Shown in pieces: positions 33,322-43,236 of a DNA stretch of 64,000 bases (position 1 is the first letter of the stretch; each line of letters opens with the position of its first letter). A program made the translations under genes and the position numbers. Below the pieces are notes generated by a model. The model was not told where the DNA came from. It saw only the letters and a list, made by a program, of their open reading frames with translations, and did not search any database. Location: NCBI RefSeq assembly GCF_014207595.1, contig NZ_JACHGY010000001.1, forward strand, positions 2,424,836 to 2,488,835, in the 5' to 3' direction. The stretch is from Algisphaera agarilytica. GTDB taxonomy: Bacteria > Planctomycetota > Phycisphaerae > Phycisphaerales > Phycisphaeraceae.

Positions 33322-34881
33322 TCAATCCGGCTCGACTTCGAGCAGGGCGAACCGGCTGATCATCTCGCCCAGGTTCGCGTCCCACGACAGCACGGTGAAA
33401 CGCAGCGGCAGCGACTCGGGGTAGAGCTCCATCGCTTCGAGCAGTTCGCTGGTGGTGGTGACCGGGGCGTCGCCGACGTGGGTGATGACCGACTGGGGGA
33501 AGACGCGTTGCCGGGCGGCGATCGAGCCCATCCGTGCATCGACCACGATCACCCCGGCGAACGGCTCGAGGTTGTTGTCGCGGGCGTCGTCGAGGGTGAA
33601 GTCGGCGATGCGCCCGATGCCCAGTTCACGCAGCCGGTCGTCCTGCACGGTGATCGCCGGGCTGTGGCGGAGGCGGCGGGGCAGGTCGGTGACGACGGCC
33701 TGGTTCTCGAGGTCGTCCAGGGTGACGGTGACGTTGATCTCTTGCCCGCCGCGGACGGTGGTGACCTTGATCGAAGCGCCCGGGGCGAAGCCCGCGACGG
33801 TGTAACGCAGGTCGTCCACGTCGCCCACGGCCATGTCCTGGATGTGGGTGATGATGTCGCCGGGCAGAAGCCCCGCCTCGTCGGCCGGCCCGTCGCCGAT
33901 GGGGTGTTCGATCAGCACGCCCTTGCCGGTGTAGCCGAACGACTCAGCCAGAGCGGGCTCGAGGTCGCGGATCAAGACGCCGAGGTACCCGCGACGCACA
34001 TCGCCTTCTTCGATGATGCGGGTCGCCACGTCCACGGCCATCTGCACGGGGATGGCAAAGCCCAGGCCCATGAACCCGCCGGGGTCGTTGGCGTTGGTCC
34101 GGCTGGAGGCGATGGCGGTGTTCATGCCGACCACCCGGCCGTAGATGTCGGTGAGTGGCCCGCCGGAGTTGCCGGGGTTGATCGCGGCGTCGGTCTGTAT
34201 GAAGTCTTCGTACTTGCCGGAGTTGCCGATGTCGAGCTGTCGGCCGCTCGCCGAGACGATGCCCTGGCTCACCGAGAAGTCGAAGCGGAACGGGCTGCCG
34301 AAGGCAAACACGATCTGACCCTTCTTCACCGGCTCGGGGCTGATCGCCGCGGGGTGGAGGAACTCATCCGGCACTTCGAGCACGGCCACGTCCGTGAGTT
34401 CATCGGAGTTCACCAGCCGGGCGGTGTGTTCGCTGCCGTCGGCGAAACGGACACTGATGCGCGTCGCCGAGGCGACGACGTGGTGGTTGGTCAGGATGTA
34501 GTTCTTGGTTTCGCCGGTGTCGCGGTCGGTGTGGGCGTAGACCCACCCCGAGCCGTTACCCAAGGGGTCGAGCGGGTCGAATCGGCTGAAGAACCCGCCG
34601 CCGGATCGGGCCGAGGGCGCGAAGGTCTGGACGTGGACGACGCTGGGTTCGACGACGGTCGAGACCTTGCTGAACGATTCGGACAGGGTGATCAGGCTGG
34701 GGCTTTCGAGCAGCTCCTGCCGGACCTGTTGGATGTTGGCTTCGGAGTGGTTCCAGGCGATGGAGCGGGCGATACCGGGACCCATGAGCATCACCGTGAC
34801 GACGGTGACGAGCAGGATCAGGGATGGGCCGTACCAGCGGATGGGCAAAACAGGGCTCCGGGGTGGCGGAAGTGCCTTCAA
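33322..34881 (-). CDS. HtrA/DegP-family serine protease with PDZ domains
   Basis: 519 residues. N-terminal membrane anchor at ~17-35 (no cleavage site), so the protease faces the periplasm. Catalytic triad complete: H134 (TNHHVV), D164 (ELTDVAVLEV), S239 (NPGNSGGPL). PDZ1 follows (~290-385, VRRGYLGVLIRDLEPALAESFGYTG) and a second PDZ-like domain to the end (~390-519, HSPAITVQDDRLRELGIGRI). It degrades or refolds damaged envelope proteins. It is monocistronic with repeats on both sides. Confidence 0.92.
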   Translation of the reverse strand: MKALPPPRSPVLPIRWYGPSLILLVTVVTVMLMGPGIARSIAWNHSEANIQQVRQELLESPSLITLSESFSKVSTVVEPSVVHVQTFAPSARSGGGFFSRFDPLDPLGNGSGWVYAHTDRDTGETKNYILTNHHVVASATRISVRFADGSEHTARLVNSDELTDVAVLEVPDEFLHPAAISPEPVKKGQIVFAFGSPFRFDFSVSQGIVSASGRQLDIGNSGKYEDFIQTDAAINPGNSGGPLTDIYGRVVGMNTAIASSRTNANDPGGFMGLGFAIPVQMAVDVATRIIEEGDVRRGYLGVLIRDLEPALAESFGYTGKGVLIEHPIGDGPADEAGLLPGDIITHIQDMAVGDVDDLRYTVAGFAPGASIKVTTVRGGQEINVTVTLDDLENQAVVTDLPRRLRHSPAITVQDDRLRELGIGRIADFTLDDARDNNLEPFAGVIVVDARMGSIAARQRVFPQSVITHVGDAPVTTTSELLEAMELYPESLPLRFTVLSWDANLGEMISRFALLEVEPD

Positions 34882-34916
34882 CTATACGCTGAGGGTCGAA
34901 GCGGGTTCTAGAACTA

Positions 34917-35009
34917 ATTTCGGATTTGGGATTTCGGAAAAAGGCAATAGCAGCTAGCGCGCCGTCGCTTGCGTCTTCTCCGAAATCCGAAACCCCCGTT
35001 CCGAAATCC
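34917..35009. repeat. Phrase-built inverted repeat D (GGATTTCGG type)
   Basis: Left arm 34917-34937 (ATTTCGGATTTGGGATTTCGG broken by one G), right arm 34980-35009 (CCGAAATCCGAAA, CCGAAATCC), loop ~42 nt. Right end meets the panB stop. Same architecture as A-C, E and F. Confidence 0.82.
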
Positions 35010-35011
35010 AA

Positions 35012-35869
35012 TCATCCTTCCTTCATCTCGTACGGCCCGCCGTCCTTCAGATAGTTGCCGCTCTTCACGAGCTCGACCCACCGCTCGCCCATGTCTTGCA
35101 GGGCCTTGCCGCCGTTGGCGGCGGGGGGGGCGAAGCTGGGTTGCCAGTCGGTCATGCCCAGCCAGTCGTGGAGGACGACGACATGGCCGTGGCAGTCGGG
35201 CCCGGCCCCGCAGCCGATGACGGGGATGTTCACCGCGTCGATCACCGCCCGGGCGGCCTCGGCGGTGGACTGCTCGATCAGCAGCATCACGGCCCCGGCG
35301 TCCTCGAGCTTCTTGGCGAGCTTGACCATCTTCTTGATCTTGTCCTGGGTTCGGCCGGCCACGATGGGCACGCCCGTGGTCGGGGTCCGCTGCGGACGCC
35401 AGCCGATGTGGGCCACCACGGGGATCGACGCCCGATCGAGCTTCTCGATCAGCCCGACGAAACGCTCGTCCACCTCGACCTTCACCGCGTCGGCCATGCC
35501 CTCGGTCATGAACCGCCCGGCGTTCTTCACCGCTTCCCACTCGTCGGCCTGGTAGCTCATGAACGGCATATCGCCCATCACAAACGCGTTGGGCGCGCCA
35601 CGCTTCACCGCGGCGGTGATCGTGAGCATGAACTGGAGCGGGGCGTGGATCGTGTCCTCGAAGCCCAGCACCATGCTGCCCGCGGTGTCGCCCACGAGCA
35701 TGACATCCACGCCGCCTCGGTACAGCCACCTGGCCGTGGTCGCGTCGTAGCAGGTCAGCATCGCGAACTTTTCTTTGGCCTTCACCCGACGGCGCAGGTC
35801 CCGCATGGTGACGGGACGCGGGGCGGACTGGTGCGAAGCAGACGCGGTGGGGGGCGTGAAGCGGCTCAT
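35012..35869 (-). CDS. panB: 3-methyl-2-oxobutanoate hydroxymethyltransferase
   Basis: 285 residues. Conserved PanB segments are present: [31 protein letters not shown] near the N-terminus, [28 protein letters not shown] and [39 protein letters not shown], including the metal Asp pair and catalytic Glu. It transfers a one-carbon unit from methylene-THF to 2-oxoisovalerate in pantothenate synthesis. No panC or panD in the window. Confidence 0.94.
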   Translation of the reverse strand: MSRFTPPTASASHQSAPRPVTMRDLRRRVKAKEKFAMLTCYDATTARWLYRGGVDVMLVGDTAGSMVLGFEDTIHAPLQFMLTITAAVKRGAPNAFVMGDMPFMSYQADEWEAVKNAGRFMTEGMADAVKVEVDERFVGLIEKLDRASIPVVAHIGWRPQRTPTTGVPIVAGRTQDKIKKMVKLAKKLEDAGAVMLLIEQSTAEAARAVIDAVNIPVIGCGAGPDCHGHVVVLHDWLGMTDWQPSFAPPAANGGKALQDMGERWVELVKSGNYLKDGGPYEMKEG

Positions 35870-36172
35870 GCGGACATTGTATCCGGGGGGTGGGCAGTAG
35901 GAAGTGGGGTGTGGGCAGTGGGGAGATGGCGGTGGTCAGTGGGCAGTGGAGGCGGTTTGCCTTTGCCCCCTCTCCTGCCGGGAGAGGGTTGGGGTGAGGG
36001 CACTCGACGGGTGACACGCCAAGCAACTCTTTGTGAACTTCCCATCCCTCTCCGGCCCGCCCTTGCGATTGACCCCGCCCGGCCTTGGGGATACGTTTGT
36101 CCGCTGACTATCCCGGCCCGGGCCTGCTTGAGCCAACGCCCGACCCGCGAACCTCCCCCACACGGAACACCC
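35870..36172. other. Gene-free stretch with GGGCAGTGG and CTCTCC repeats
   Basis: Contains at 35884-35955 several copies of a TGGGCAGTRGG phrase in one orientation, with no inverted partner seen, and at 35967-36002 another CTCTCCTGCCGGGAGAGG palindrome. Nothing else recognised apart from the presumed promoter of the SulP gene. Confidence 0.6.
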
Positions 36173-38071
36173 ATGACCTCCGCTCCCCCGGAAGCGAACG
36201 CTGCTTCACCATCCGCATCGGCCCCCAGCCCCCAACAGCCGACGCTGCGTTTCGGCCTGCGTTCCATGCTGCCCCAGTCGCCCAAGGCCGACCTCTTGTC
36301 GGGCCTGACCGTCGCGCTGGCGCTGGTGCCCGAGGCCGTGGCCTTCGCGTTCGTCGCCGGGGTCGACCCGATGATCGGGCTGTACTCGGCGTTCTTCATG
36401 GGCCTGATCACCGCGGTCCTCGGCGGCCGGCCGGGCATGATCTCCGGGGCGACCGGGGCGATGGCCGTGGTCGTCGTCGCGCTCGTGGCGATCCACGGCG
36501 TGGAATACCTCTTCCCCGCGGTCATCCTCTGCGGACTCATCCAGATCACCATCGGCCTGCTCCGCCTGGGCAAACTCATCCGCATGGTGCCCCACCCGGT
36601 CATGCTCGGGTTCGTCAACGGCCTGGCCATCGTCATCGGCATGGCCCAGTTCGGCAGCTTCAAAGAGATCAACCCCGACGGCGTCATGCAGCTGCTCGAC
36701 GGGCCCCGCCTCGCGCTCATGCTCGGCCTCGTCGCCCTGACCATGGCGATCATCTACTTCCTGCCCAAGCTGACCAAAGCCGTGCCCTCGTCGCTCGCGG
36801 CGATCGTCACCGTCAGCCTCCTCGCCGCGGGCATCAACGCGGCGTTCCCCGGTGACGACGGCAAGGTCATGGTGCCCACCGTCCAGAACATGCTCGCCGA
36901 CGGCAAGCAGGCCGCCGCCGTGACCAGCGCCGCCAAGGCCGAGATCAAAGACACCGCCGAGAAGTCCAACGCGCTGCTCGTCGAGGCCGGGCTCTTGTCC
37001 GCCGAGGCCGCGGAGAACGCCAGCGTCGAGATGGACAAGAAGGCCATTAAAGACGCTACAGATTCTCTTTCGGACGAAGCCGTCGCCGCCGCGCTCGCCA
37101 CCGTCGACCCCGAAAAGGTCACCATGTCCGGCGGCCTGCCCAAGCTCTTTTTCCTCGACGATCAATACAAAGACAGCGAGACCGGCAACAGCCTCCTCCC
37201 GCCGCTGAACCTCGCGACCCTCTGGATCATCCTCCCGTTCGCCCTCGTGCTGGCGGGCGTCGGCCTCATCGAATCGCTCATGACCATGACCCTGATCGAC
37301 GAGATCACCGAGACCCGCGGCCGGGGCAACCGCGAGTGCGTCGGCCAGGGCACGGCCAACATCCTCTCGGGCCTCTTCGGCGGCATGGGCGGATGCGCCA
37401 TGATCGGCCAGTCGCTCATCAACGTGAAGTCCGGCGGCAAGGGCCGACTCTCCGGCATCACCGCCGCGGTCTGCCTGCTGCTGTTCATCCTCCTGCTCGC
37501 CCCGTGGATCGAGATGGTCCCCATGGCCGCCCTCGTCGGCGTCATGTTCATGGTCGTCGTCGGCACCTTCGAATGGACCACCCTCAAGACCTGGCACAAG
37601 GTCCCCATGTCCGACGTGCTCATCATGATCTTCGTCGCCGCCTACACCGTCTTCATGCACGACCTCGCCTCGGCGGTCATCCTCGGCGTCGTCCTCGCCG
37701 CCCTCGTCTACGCCTGGAAACAGTCCACCCACATCATCGCCGACACCAAGCTCAACGAGCAGGGCAGCAAGATCTACCAGCTCCACGGCCCGCTCTTCTT
37801 CGCCTCCGATGAAGAATTCAAAAAGCTCTTCACCCCCGCCAAAGACCCGGATGACGTCGTCATCGACTTCTACTTCACCCGCGTCTACGACCAGTCCGGC
37901 CTCGAGGCCATCAACGCCATTACCGAGAAATACTCAAACCTCGGCAAACGCGTCCACCTCACCCACCTCAGCGAAGAATGCCAAAAACTCCTGGGCAAAG
38001 CAGGCGACCTCGTCGAACCAAACATCAGCGAAGACCCGCACTATCACGTGATGACAGATCGTTTGGCGTGA
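36173..38071 (+). CDS. SulP family anion transporter with STAS domain
   Basis: 632 residues from ATG 36173; the frame is open far upstream only because it runs antisense to panB. About 10-12 membrane helices, the SulP marks [22 protein letters not shown] and [20 protein letters not shown], and a C-terminal STAS domain (~525-632). A helical, Ala/Glu/Lys-rich insertion of about 95 residues (~226-320) interrupts the membrane domain, making it longer than typical short SulP proteins. The substrate could be sulfate or bicarbonate; sequence alone does not decide. Confidence 0.88.
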   Translation: MTSAPPEANAASPSASAPSPQQPTLRFGLRSMLPQSPKADLLSGLTVALALVPEAVAFAFVAGVDPMIGLYSAFFMGLITAVLGGRPGMISGATGAMAVVVVALVAIHGVEYLFPAVILCGLIQITIGLLRLGKLIRMVPHPVMLGFVNGLAIVIGMAQFGSFKEINPDGVMQLLDGPRLALMLGLVALTMAIIYFLPKLTKAVPSSLAAIVTVSLLAAGINAAFPGDDGKVMVPTVQNMLADGKQAAAVTSAAKAEIKDTAEKSNALLVEAGLLSAEAAENASVEMDKKAIKDATDSLSDEAVAAALATVDPEKVTMSGGLPKLFFLDDQYKDSETGNSLLPPLNLATLWIILPFALVLAGVGLIESLMTMTLIDEITETRGRGNRECVGQGTANILSGLFGGMGGCAMIGQSLINVKSGGKGRLSGITAAVCLLLFILLLAPWIEMVPMAALVGVMFMVVVGTFEWTTLKTWHKVPMSDVLIMIFVAAYTVFMHDLASAVILGVVLAALVYAWKQSTHIIADTKLNEQGSKIYQLHGPLFFASDEEFKKLFTPAKDPDDVVIDFYFTRVYDQSGLEAINAITEKYSNLGKRVHLTHLSEECQKLLGKAGDLVEPNISEDPHYHVMTDRLA

Positions 38072-38095
38072 TACATTTCAAATCGGGGAACAGAG

Positions 38096-38512
38096 ATGGC
38101 ACACTCGTACGAAGAGTTATGCGAGAAGTTGGAAGAGATTGATTGGCAGATACCTAGTGATCTGAAATCAAGCATATTGCAACAACTGGAAGAACTTGTT
38201 GCGACGGGTCACGCCGAAGCAGCAGAAACCTTGGCTGAAGTGTTAGCCTCCGATGGGGAAGGCTCGAAATCTTGTTTGCAAGAGGCATATAGGTGGTATT
38301 ACATCAGTTTCTATCTGCAGGGATATAGCATGGCATGGCGGGATGAGAATCACACTCCTCCTTATTACAGCGGGCCTGTTGGGGATTTTAGGAATGAGGC
38401 TCAAGTAAGCGATTTGCTGCTTGAATTAGGTTGGGAAACTGTAAAGCAACTTGAAGTTGAGGCTTCAGAGTGGATATCGAAGCATAATCTTCAGCCATCA
38501 GATGAGGGGTAA
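38096..38512 (+). CDS. Hypothetical helical protein, AT-rich
   Basis: 138 residues starting MAHSYEELCEKLEE after a GGGGAACAG ribosome site. The middle (GHAEAAETLAEVLASDGEG..CLQEAYRWYYIS) resembles a Sel1-like helical repeat, and the end is Glu-rich. No signal or membrane segment. AT-richer than its neighbours, like other small orphans here, so it may be recently acquired. Its start is 25 bp after the SulP stop. Confidence 0.55.
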   Translation: MAHSYEELCEKLEEIDWQIPSDLKSSILQQLEELVATGHAEAAETLAEVLASDGEGSKSCLQEAYRWYYISFYLQGYSMAWRDENHTPPYYSGPVGDFRNEAQVSDLLLELGWETVKQLEVEASEWISKHNLQPSDEG

Positions 38513-38540
38513 TCTGAACTCTAGGTTTGCCGTGTATCAC

Positions 38541-39083
38541 TCAACACAGACTCAAACTGTCTAAGGCTACTTCCACCGAGTCGGTGACCCGATACATCTC
38601 CCGGTACACGTCCTTCGCCATCCCCGTCTCGATGAAGTGCTCGAACAGCCCCAGCAGGTGGTCGTAGAACCCGTCGGGGTTCAGGATCACGATCGGTTTG
38701 TCGTGGAACTTGAGGTAGCGGTGGGTGATGACCTCGGACAGCTCTTCGAGCGTGCCGAAGCCGCCCGGCAGAATCAAGAACGCGTCGGCCCGCTCGTCCA
38801 TCTCGTGCTTGCGCTCGCGCATCGTCTTGGTCTCGATGAGCTCGTCGGAATCGAGGTAGGCGATCTCGACGGACTTCATCGATTCGGGGATCACGCCGAT
38901 GACGTGTCCGCCGTGGGCGTGGACGCCGCGGGCGACCCGGCCCATCAGCCCCGTGCTGCCCCCGCCGTACACCAGGGTGTGCCCGGCCTGGGCGAGCCGC
39001 ATCCCCACTTCATCAGCGACCTCGCCAAAGGCGGGTTCGACGCGGGTACTGGACGAGCAATAAACGCAGATATTCAACGGCAA
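38541..39083 (-). CDS. LOG family protein (cytokinin riboside 5'-monophosphate phosphoribohydrolase-like)
   Basis: About 180 residues from a TTG at 39083 with GGAG 7 nt upstream; the ATG frame at 39122 has no ribosome site. Conserved marks VYGGGSTGLMG and PGGFGTLEELSEVITHRYL (the PGGxGTxxE motif) are intact. It cleaves nucleotide 5'-monophosphates at the N-glycosidic bond. TIGR00730-type; true role in bacteria often unknown. Confidence 0.88.
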   Translation of the reverse strand: MPLNICVYCSSSTRVEPAFGEVADEVGMRLAQAGHTLVYGGGSTGLMGRVARGVHAHGGHVIGVIPESMKSVEIAYLDSDELIETKTMRERKHEMDERADAFLILPGGFGTLEELSEVITHRYLKFHDKPIVILNPDGFYDHLLGLFEHFIETGMAKDVYREMYRVTDSVEVALDSLSLC

Positions 39084-39253
39084 CACAGTGCTCCAGGCTA
39101 GCCTTGACCCTAGCGGTGACACGGGACGGTGCGGGGAATTTCGATAAGTATTCTAAGTTTAGCGGACTTGGGGGTTGTCGGCAGAGATTCAGGGGCTATG
39201 TTGGGATTCACGTCTGAAGGGATCCGGCGAGCCCTGTTTTTTCTCGCCCCGGA

Positions 39254-41278
39254 ATGTTTTTGGTGTCTGCCCGTTTCGATTCTTCGCATGCTTCGTCGTC
39301 TTCGCCGACCGCATCCAACCGCGCCGACACCAATCAATCCCCAGCCCAACCCCCGCCACCCGATCCGAAAAACCCCCACGCCGCGATGGGGGAGAACGCC
39401 GACGGCCCGTCCAACGGCGAGCTCATCAAACGCATGCTCGGCCTGGCGTGGGAGTACCGCGCGGGCTCGATCAAAGCGATCATCCTGCAGTTCGTCCTGC
39501 TCGCCATGGCGTTGTCGGGCCTGGGCTTGCTGGGCCTGGGCATCGACGTCATCGGGCACGGCTTCAACCCCTTCGACGCCGAGACCAACCCCAACGGCGC
39601 GAAAGCCCCGCCCTGGCCGTTCGGCATCCAGCCGCCCGAGTCGTGGGACACGCTCGACCGCGTCAGCCTGGTCAGCCTCCTGATCGTTGCGATCGGTGCG
39701 GCGCGATTCGGGCTCGACCGCTGGAGCGTCGTCACCGTGGCGGAGTTGGTGCAGGACATCATCGTGGATCTGCGCGGCCGGGTGTACGACAAGCTCCAAC
39801 GCCTCTCGTTCCGCTTCTACGACGCGAACGAGTCCGGCTCGATCATCAACCGCGTCACCGGCGACGTGCAGATGGTGCGCATGTTCGTCGACCAGGTGTT
39901 GATCCAGGTGTTGATGCTGCTGATCTCGCTGGTGTTCTTCGCGGCGTTCATGTTCAGCCTGCACGTGAAGCTGACGCTGGTGTGTCTCGCGACGACGCCG
40001 GTGATCTGGCTGCTGACCGGATGGTTCAGCAAGGTGGTTCGGCCCGCCTACCGGGAGAACCGTCGGCTGTTCGACGGCGCGGTGCGGGTGCTGTCCGAAA
40101 ACACCCAGGGCGTGCACGTGGTCAAGGGCTTCGCTCGCCAGGACCTGGAGCAGAAGAAGTTCAACAAGGCCAGCGACGCGGTCGCCGAGCAGAAGAACTG
40201 GATATTCAACCGCGTCTCGGTCTTTATCCCGCTGATCGTGGGCGTGTCCCAGCTCAACATCCTGCTGCTGCTCTTGGTCGGCGGCTACGTCTACATCCAC
40301 GACCCGAGCTTCACCTTCGGCATGCTCGTCGTCTTCTCCGGCCTGCTCCAACAGTTCTCAGCACAGATCGGCAACATCGCGCAGATCGCCAACGCGGTGC
40401 AGGCCTCGCTCACCGGGGCGCAGCGCGTGTTCGAGGTGCTCGACACCCCGTTGGAGATCGCCTCTTCCGAGGTGCCCCGCAGGCTCGATCGGGCCAAGGG
40501 CCGCATCGCCTTCGAGAGCGTGTCGTTCGGCTACGGTGCCAACGATCGGCAGGATGCGCTGTCGGACGTGACCTTCACCGCCGAGCCGGGACAAACTATC
40601 GCGATCCTCGGCGCGACCGGCGCGGGCAAAAGCACGCTGCTGTCGCTCATCCCCCGGTTCTACGACCCCACGGCCGGGCGGGTCACGCTCGACGGCATCG
40701 ACCTGCGCGACTTCGATCTCGACGCGGTGCGCCGCAACATCGGGCTGGTGTTCCAGGAGAGCTTCCTGTTCTCCAACACCGTCGCCGAGAACATCGCCTT
40801 CGGCCACCCCGACGCGACCCCCGACCAGATCGAGCGGGCCGCCACCATCGCCGCGGCGCACGACTTCATCACCAACGACCTGTCCGACGGCTACAACACG
40901 CTGCTCACCGAAGGCGGCGAGAACCTCTCAGGCGGTCAACGCCAACGCATCGCGATCGCCCGGGCGCTCCTGCTCGACCCGCCGATCCTGCTGATGGACG
41001 ACCCGACCGCAGCGATCGACCCCGAGACCGAACACGAAATCCTCGACGCGATGTCCCGGGCGATGGCGGGCCGGACCACGTTTGTCGTGGCCCACCGCCT
41101 CAGCACGCTGCGACGAGCGGATCGGATCCTGGTGCTGGAAAAAGGCCGGCTGGTGGAGATGGGTTCGCACGAACAGCTGATGGACGGCCAAGGCCACTAC
41201 CAACGGGCGGCGCAACTCCAGTCGGCCGACGAAGAGTCGCGCCGATTGCTGGGCATGCCGACGGAAGGGGACGACTGA
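39254..41278 (+). CDS. ABC exporter half-transporter 1 (degenerate catalytic site)
   Basis: 674 residues from ATG 39254; MGENADG at 39386 is an alternative start. Six membrane helices, then an NBD with Walker A GATGAGKST, signature [15 protein letters not shown] and Walker B PPILLMDDPTAAID: the catalytic Glu after Walker B is Asp. Together with partner 2, whose signature is LSLGQ, this is the asymmetric pattern of heterodimeric exporters such as TM287/288. The gap to partner 2 is 2 bp. Substrate (lipid, drug or peptide) unknown. Confidence 0.9.
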   Translation: MFLVSARFDSSHASSSSPTASNRADTNQSPAQPPPPDPKNPHAAMGENADGPSNGELIKRMLGLAWEYRAGSIKAIILQFVLLAMALSGLGLLGLGIDVIGHGFNPFDAETNPNGAKAPPWPFGIQPPESWDTLDRVSLVSLLIVAIGAARFGLDRWSVVTVAELVQDIIVDLRGRVYDKLQRLSFRFYDANESGSIINRVTGDVQMVRMFVDQVLIQVLMLLISLVFFAAFMFSLHVKLTLVCLATTPVIWLLTGWFSKVVRPAYRENRRLFDGAVRVLSENTQGVHVVKGFARQDLEQKKFNKASDAVAEQKNWIFNRVSVFIPLIVGVSQLNILLLLLVGGYVYIHDPSFTFGMLVVFSGLLQQFSAQIGNIAQIANAVQASLTGAQRVFEVLDTPLEIASSEVPRRLDRAKGRIAFESVSFGYGANDRQDALSDVTFTAEPGQTIAILGATGAGKSTLLSLIPRFYDPTAGRVTLDGIDLRDFDLDAVRRNIGLVFQESFLFSNTVAENIAFGHPDATPDQIERAATIAAAHDFITNDLSDGYNTLLTEGGENLSGGQRQRIAIARALLLDPPILLMDDPTAAIDPETEHEILDAMSRAMAGRTTFVVAHRLSTLRRADRILVLEKGRLVEMGSHEQLMDGQGHYQRAAQLQSADEESRRLLGMPTEGDD

Positions 41279-41280
41279 CC

Positions 41281-43161
41281 ATGGCCGAGACGACCCCGCC
41301 CAACACCAACGCCGCCCCCGAGTCCGCGACGCGCAAACACGCCACGCGCATCACCGCGGTCAACCGCAAGGGAGAAAGCGAAGCCAAGCAGCGGCCGCTC
41401 GATTGGCGACTGATCAAGCGGTTGTGGAACTACGCCCGGCCGCACGCTTTCAAGCGCAATCTACTTTTGGTGATCGTGGTCATGCGGGCGGTGCAGATGC
41501 CGCTGATGGCGTGGTGGATCGCGACCGTGATCAACGGGCCGATCTTCAACCGCGACTGGCCGGGCGTTGTGCGCGGCACGCTGATCTTTGGGGCGTTGGC
41601 GGTGTTTACCGAAGTTACCCACCACTACCGCTCGAAGCTCGCGCTGCAGCTCGGCGAGGCGGTGGTGCAGGACCTGCGACGCGACATCTTCGCGCACCTG
41701 CAGAAGATGGGGATGAGTTTCTACGACCGCACAAAGCTCGGCCGGATCATCAGCCGGATGACCTCCGACGCCGAGGCGATGCGCATGGGCATCCAGGACG
41801 TGTTGTTCATCGGCATGGTGCAGGGCGGGGGCATGGTGATCGCCGCGGGCGTGATGCTGTGGTACGACCCGCCGTTGTTCGGCTTCGTGTTGGCGATGAC
41901 GCCGATCATCATCATGCTCAACCGCTACTTCACGAAGCGGCTCACGAAGCAGGCGCGTCTGATCCAAGAGAGCTTTAGCCGGGTGACCGCGACGATCGCC
42001 GAGTCGGTCAACGGCGTGCGGGTCACGCAGGGTTTCGTGCGACAAGAGGTCAACGCCGAGCTGTTCCGCGAGCTGGTGAAAGACCACTCCAACTACAACC
42101 TCGCCCAGGCTAGGTTGGCGGGCACGCAACTCCCGTTGCTGGAGTTCAAGACCCAGTTCATTATCGCGGGGCTGACGGTGCTCGCGGGGTACCAGGTGTT
42201 GGAGGGCGGGTTCACGATTGGCGATCCGCCGCCGGAGAAAACGTTTGCGGCGTTGGTGGTGTTCTGGTTCATGATCCCGCTATTCTTCAACCCGATACGC
42301 GTGATGGCGCGGCAGTTCAACACCGCGCTCACCGCGATGGCGGGCGCCGAGCGTGTATTTGGTTTGCTCGACATCGAGCCAGAGAAACTCGAGGCCGACG
42401 ACGCGGTGTCGCCCGAAGAACTCACCGGCCGGGTCGAGTTCCAGGACGTGCGCTTCGGTTACGACCCCGACCACCCGGTGCTGCACGGCATCAGCTTCAC
42501 CGCCGAGCCCGGACAGACCGTCGCCCTCGTCGGCCACACCGGCAGCGGCAAGTCCACGGTCATCAAACTCATCTGCAAGTTCTACCTGCCCACGCAGGGC
42601 AAGCTGCTCATCGACGGCATCGATGCGTTCAAGCTATCGACCGACGCGCTGATGGCCCAGGTCGGCATCGTGCTGCAATCCAACTTCCTCTTCACTGGCA
42701 CCGTGATGGACAACATCCGCATGGGTAAACCCGACGCGACCGACGAGCAGGTCATCGACGCGGCGCGGCGGTTGGATTGCTTGGACTTATTTGAAGCGCT
42801 CCCCGAAGGCCTGCTCACCGAAGTCGGCGAAAAGGGCGGCAACCTCTCGTTGGGTCAACGCCAGCTTGTGTGCTTCGCCCGGGCTATGCTCGCCGACCCG
42901 CGCATCCTGATTCTTGATGAAGCCACGTCGAGTGTGGACACGATGACCGAAGCCCGGATCCAGAAGGCGCTCGAAGTACTCTTGCAGGGGCGGACGAGTT
43001 TCGTCGTCGCGCACCGCCTGAGCACCATCCGCCACGCGAGCACCGTGCTGGTGCTCGACCACGGCAAGATCGTCGAGGAAGGCCCGCACACGAAACTGCT
43101 GGCGGAGGATGGCATCTACGCCAACCTCTACCGCCAATTCATCCACGCGACCGAGTCGTGA
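41281..43161 (+). CDS. ABC exporter half-transporter 2 (canonical catalytic site)
   Basis: 626 residues from ATG 41281; the frame is open much further upstream only as a shadow of partner 1. After an Ala/Pro-rich leader, six membrane helices (FKRNLLLVIVVMRAVQMPLM...). NBD: Walker A GHTGSGKST, signature NLSLGQRQLVCFARAM, Walker B RILILDEATSSVD with the catalytic Glu present, and H-loop VAHRLST. The signature deviates (SLGQ not SGGQ), as expected for the partner that completes the non-hydrolytic site. Confidence 0.9.
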   Translation: MAETTPPNTNAAPESATRKHATRITAVNRKGESEAKQRPLDWRLIKRLWNYARPHAFKRNLLLVIVVMRAVQMPLMAWWIATVINGPIFNRDWPGVVRGTLIFGALAVFTEVTHHYRSKLALQLGEAVVQDLRRDIFAHLQKMGMSFYDRTKLGRIISRMTSDAEAMRMGIQDVLFIGMVQGGGMVIAAGVMLWYDPPLFGFVLAMTPIIIMLNRYFTKRLTKQARLIQESFSRVTATIAESVNGVRVTQGFVRQEVNAELFRELVKDHSNYNLAQARLAGTQLPLLEFKTQFIIAGLTVLAGYQVLEGGFTIGDPPPEKTFAALVVFWFMIPLFFNPIRVMARQFNTALTAMAGAERVFGLLDIEPEKLEADDAVSPEELTGRVEFQDVRFGYDPDHPVLHGISFTAEPGQTVALVGHTGSGKSTVIKLICKFYLPTQGKLLIDGIDAFKLSTDALMAQVGIVLQSNFLFTGTVMDNIRMGKPDATDEQVIDAARRLDCLDLFEALPEGLLTEVGEKGGNLSLGQRQLVCFARAMLADPRILILDEATSSVDTMTEARIQKALEVLLQGRTSFVVAHRLSTIRHASTVLVLDHGKIVEEGPHTKLLAEDGIYANLYRQFIHATES

Positions 43162-43202
43162 ACCAACCAATCACTCAACGATGTGTGTCGTATGGCCAGT
43201 GA

Positions 43203-43236
43203 TCCGTTTAGCGGGCGGCACGAAGTGCCCCGCGTT
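43203..43236. repeat. GTTTAGCGGGCGG hairpin, member of the 9000 repeat family
   Basis: GTTTAGCGGGCGGCAC-GAA-GTGCCCCGC, matching the left half of 9000-9077 with compensating changes in both stem arms. Runs up to the stop of the 43236 gene. Confidence 0.65.

Noticed and set aside
35096-36172. Long N-terminal extension of the SulP gene
   Set aside because: It runs antisense to panB and through repeats. The family-like sequence and a natural start begin at 36173.
39175-41280. Open frame upstream of the second ABC gene
   Set aside because: It is a frame shadow of the first ABC gene. The second gene has its own ATG at 41281, 2 bp after the first gene's stop.
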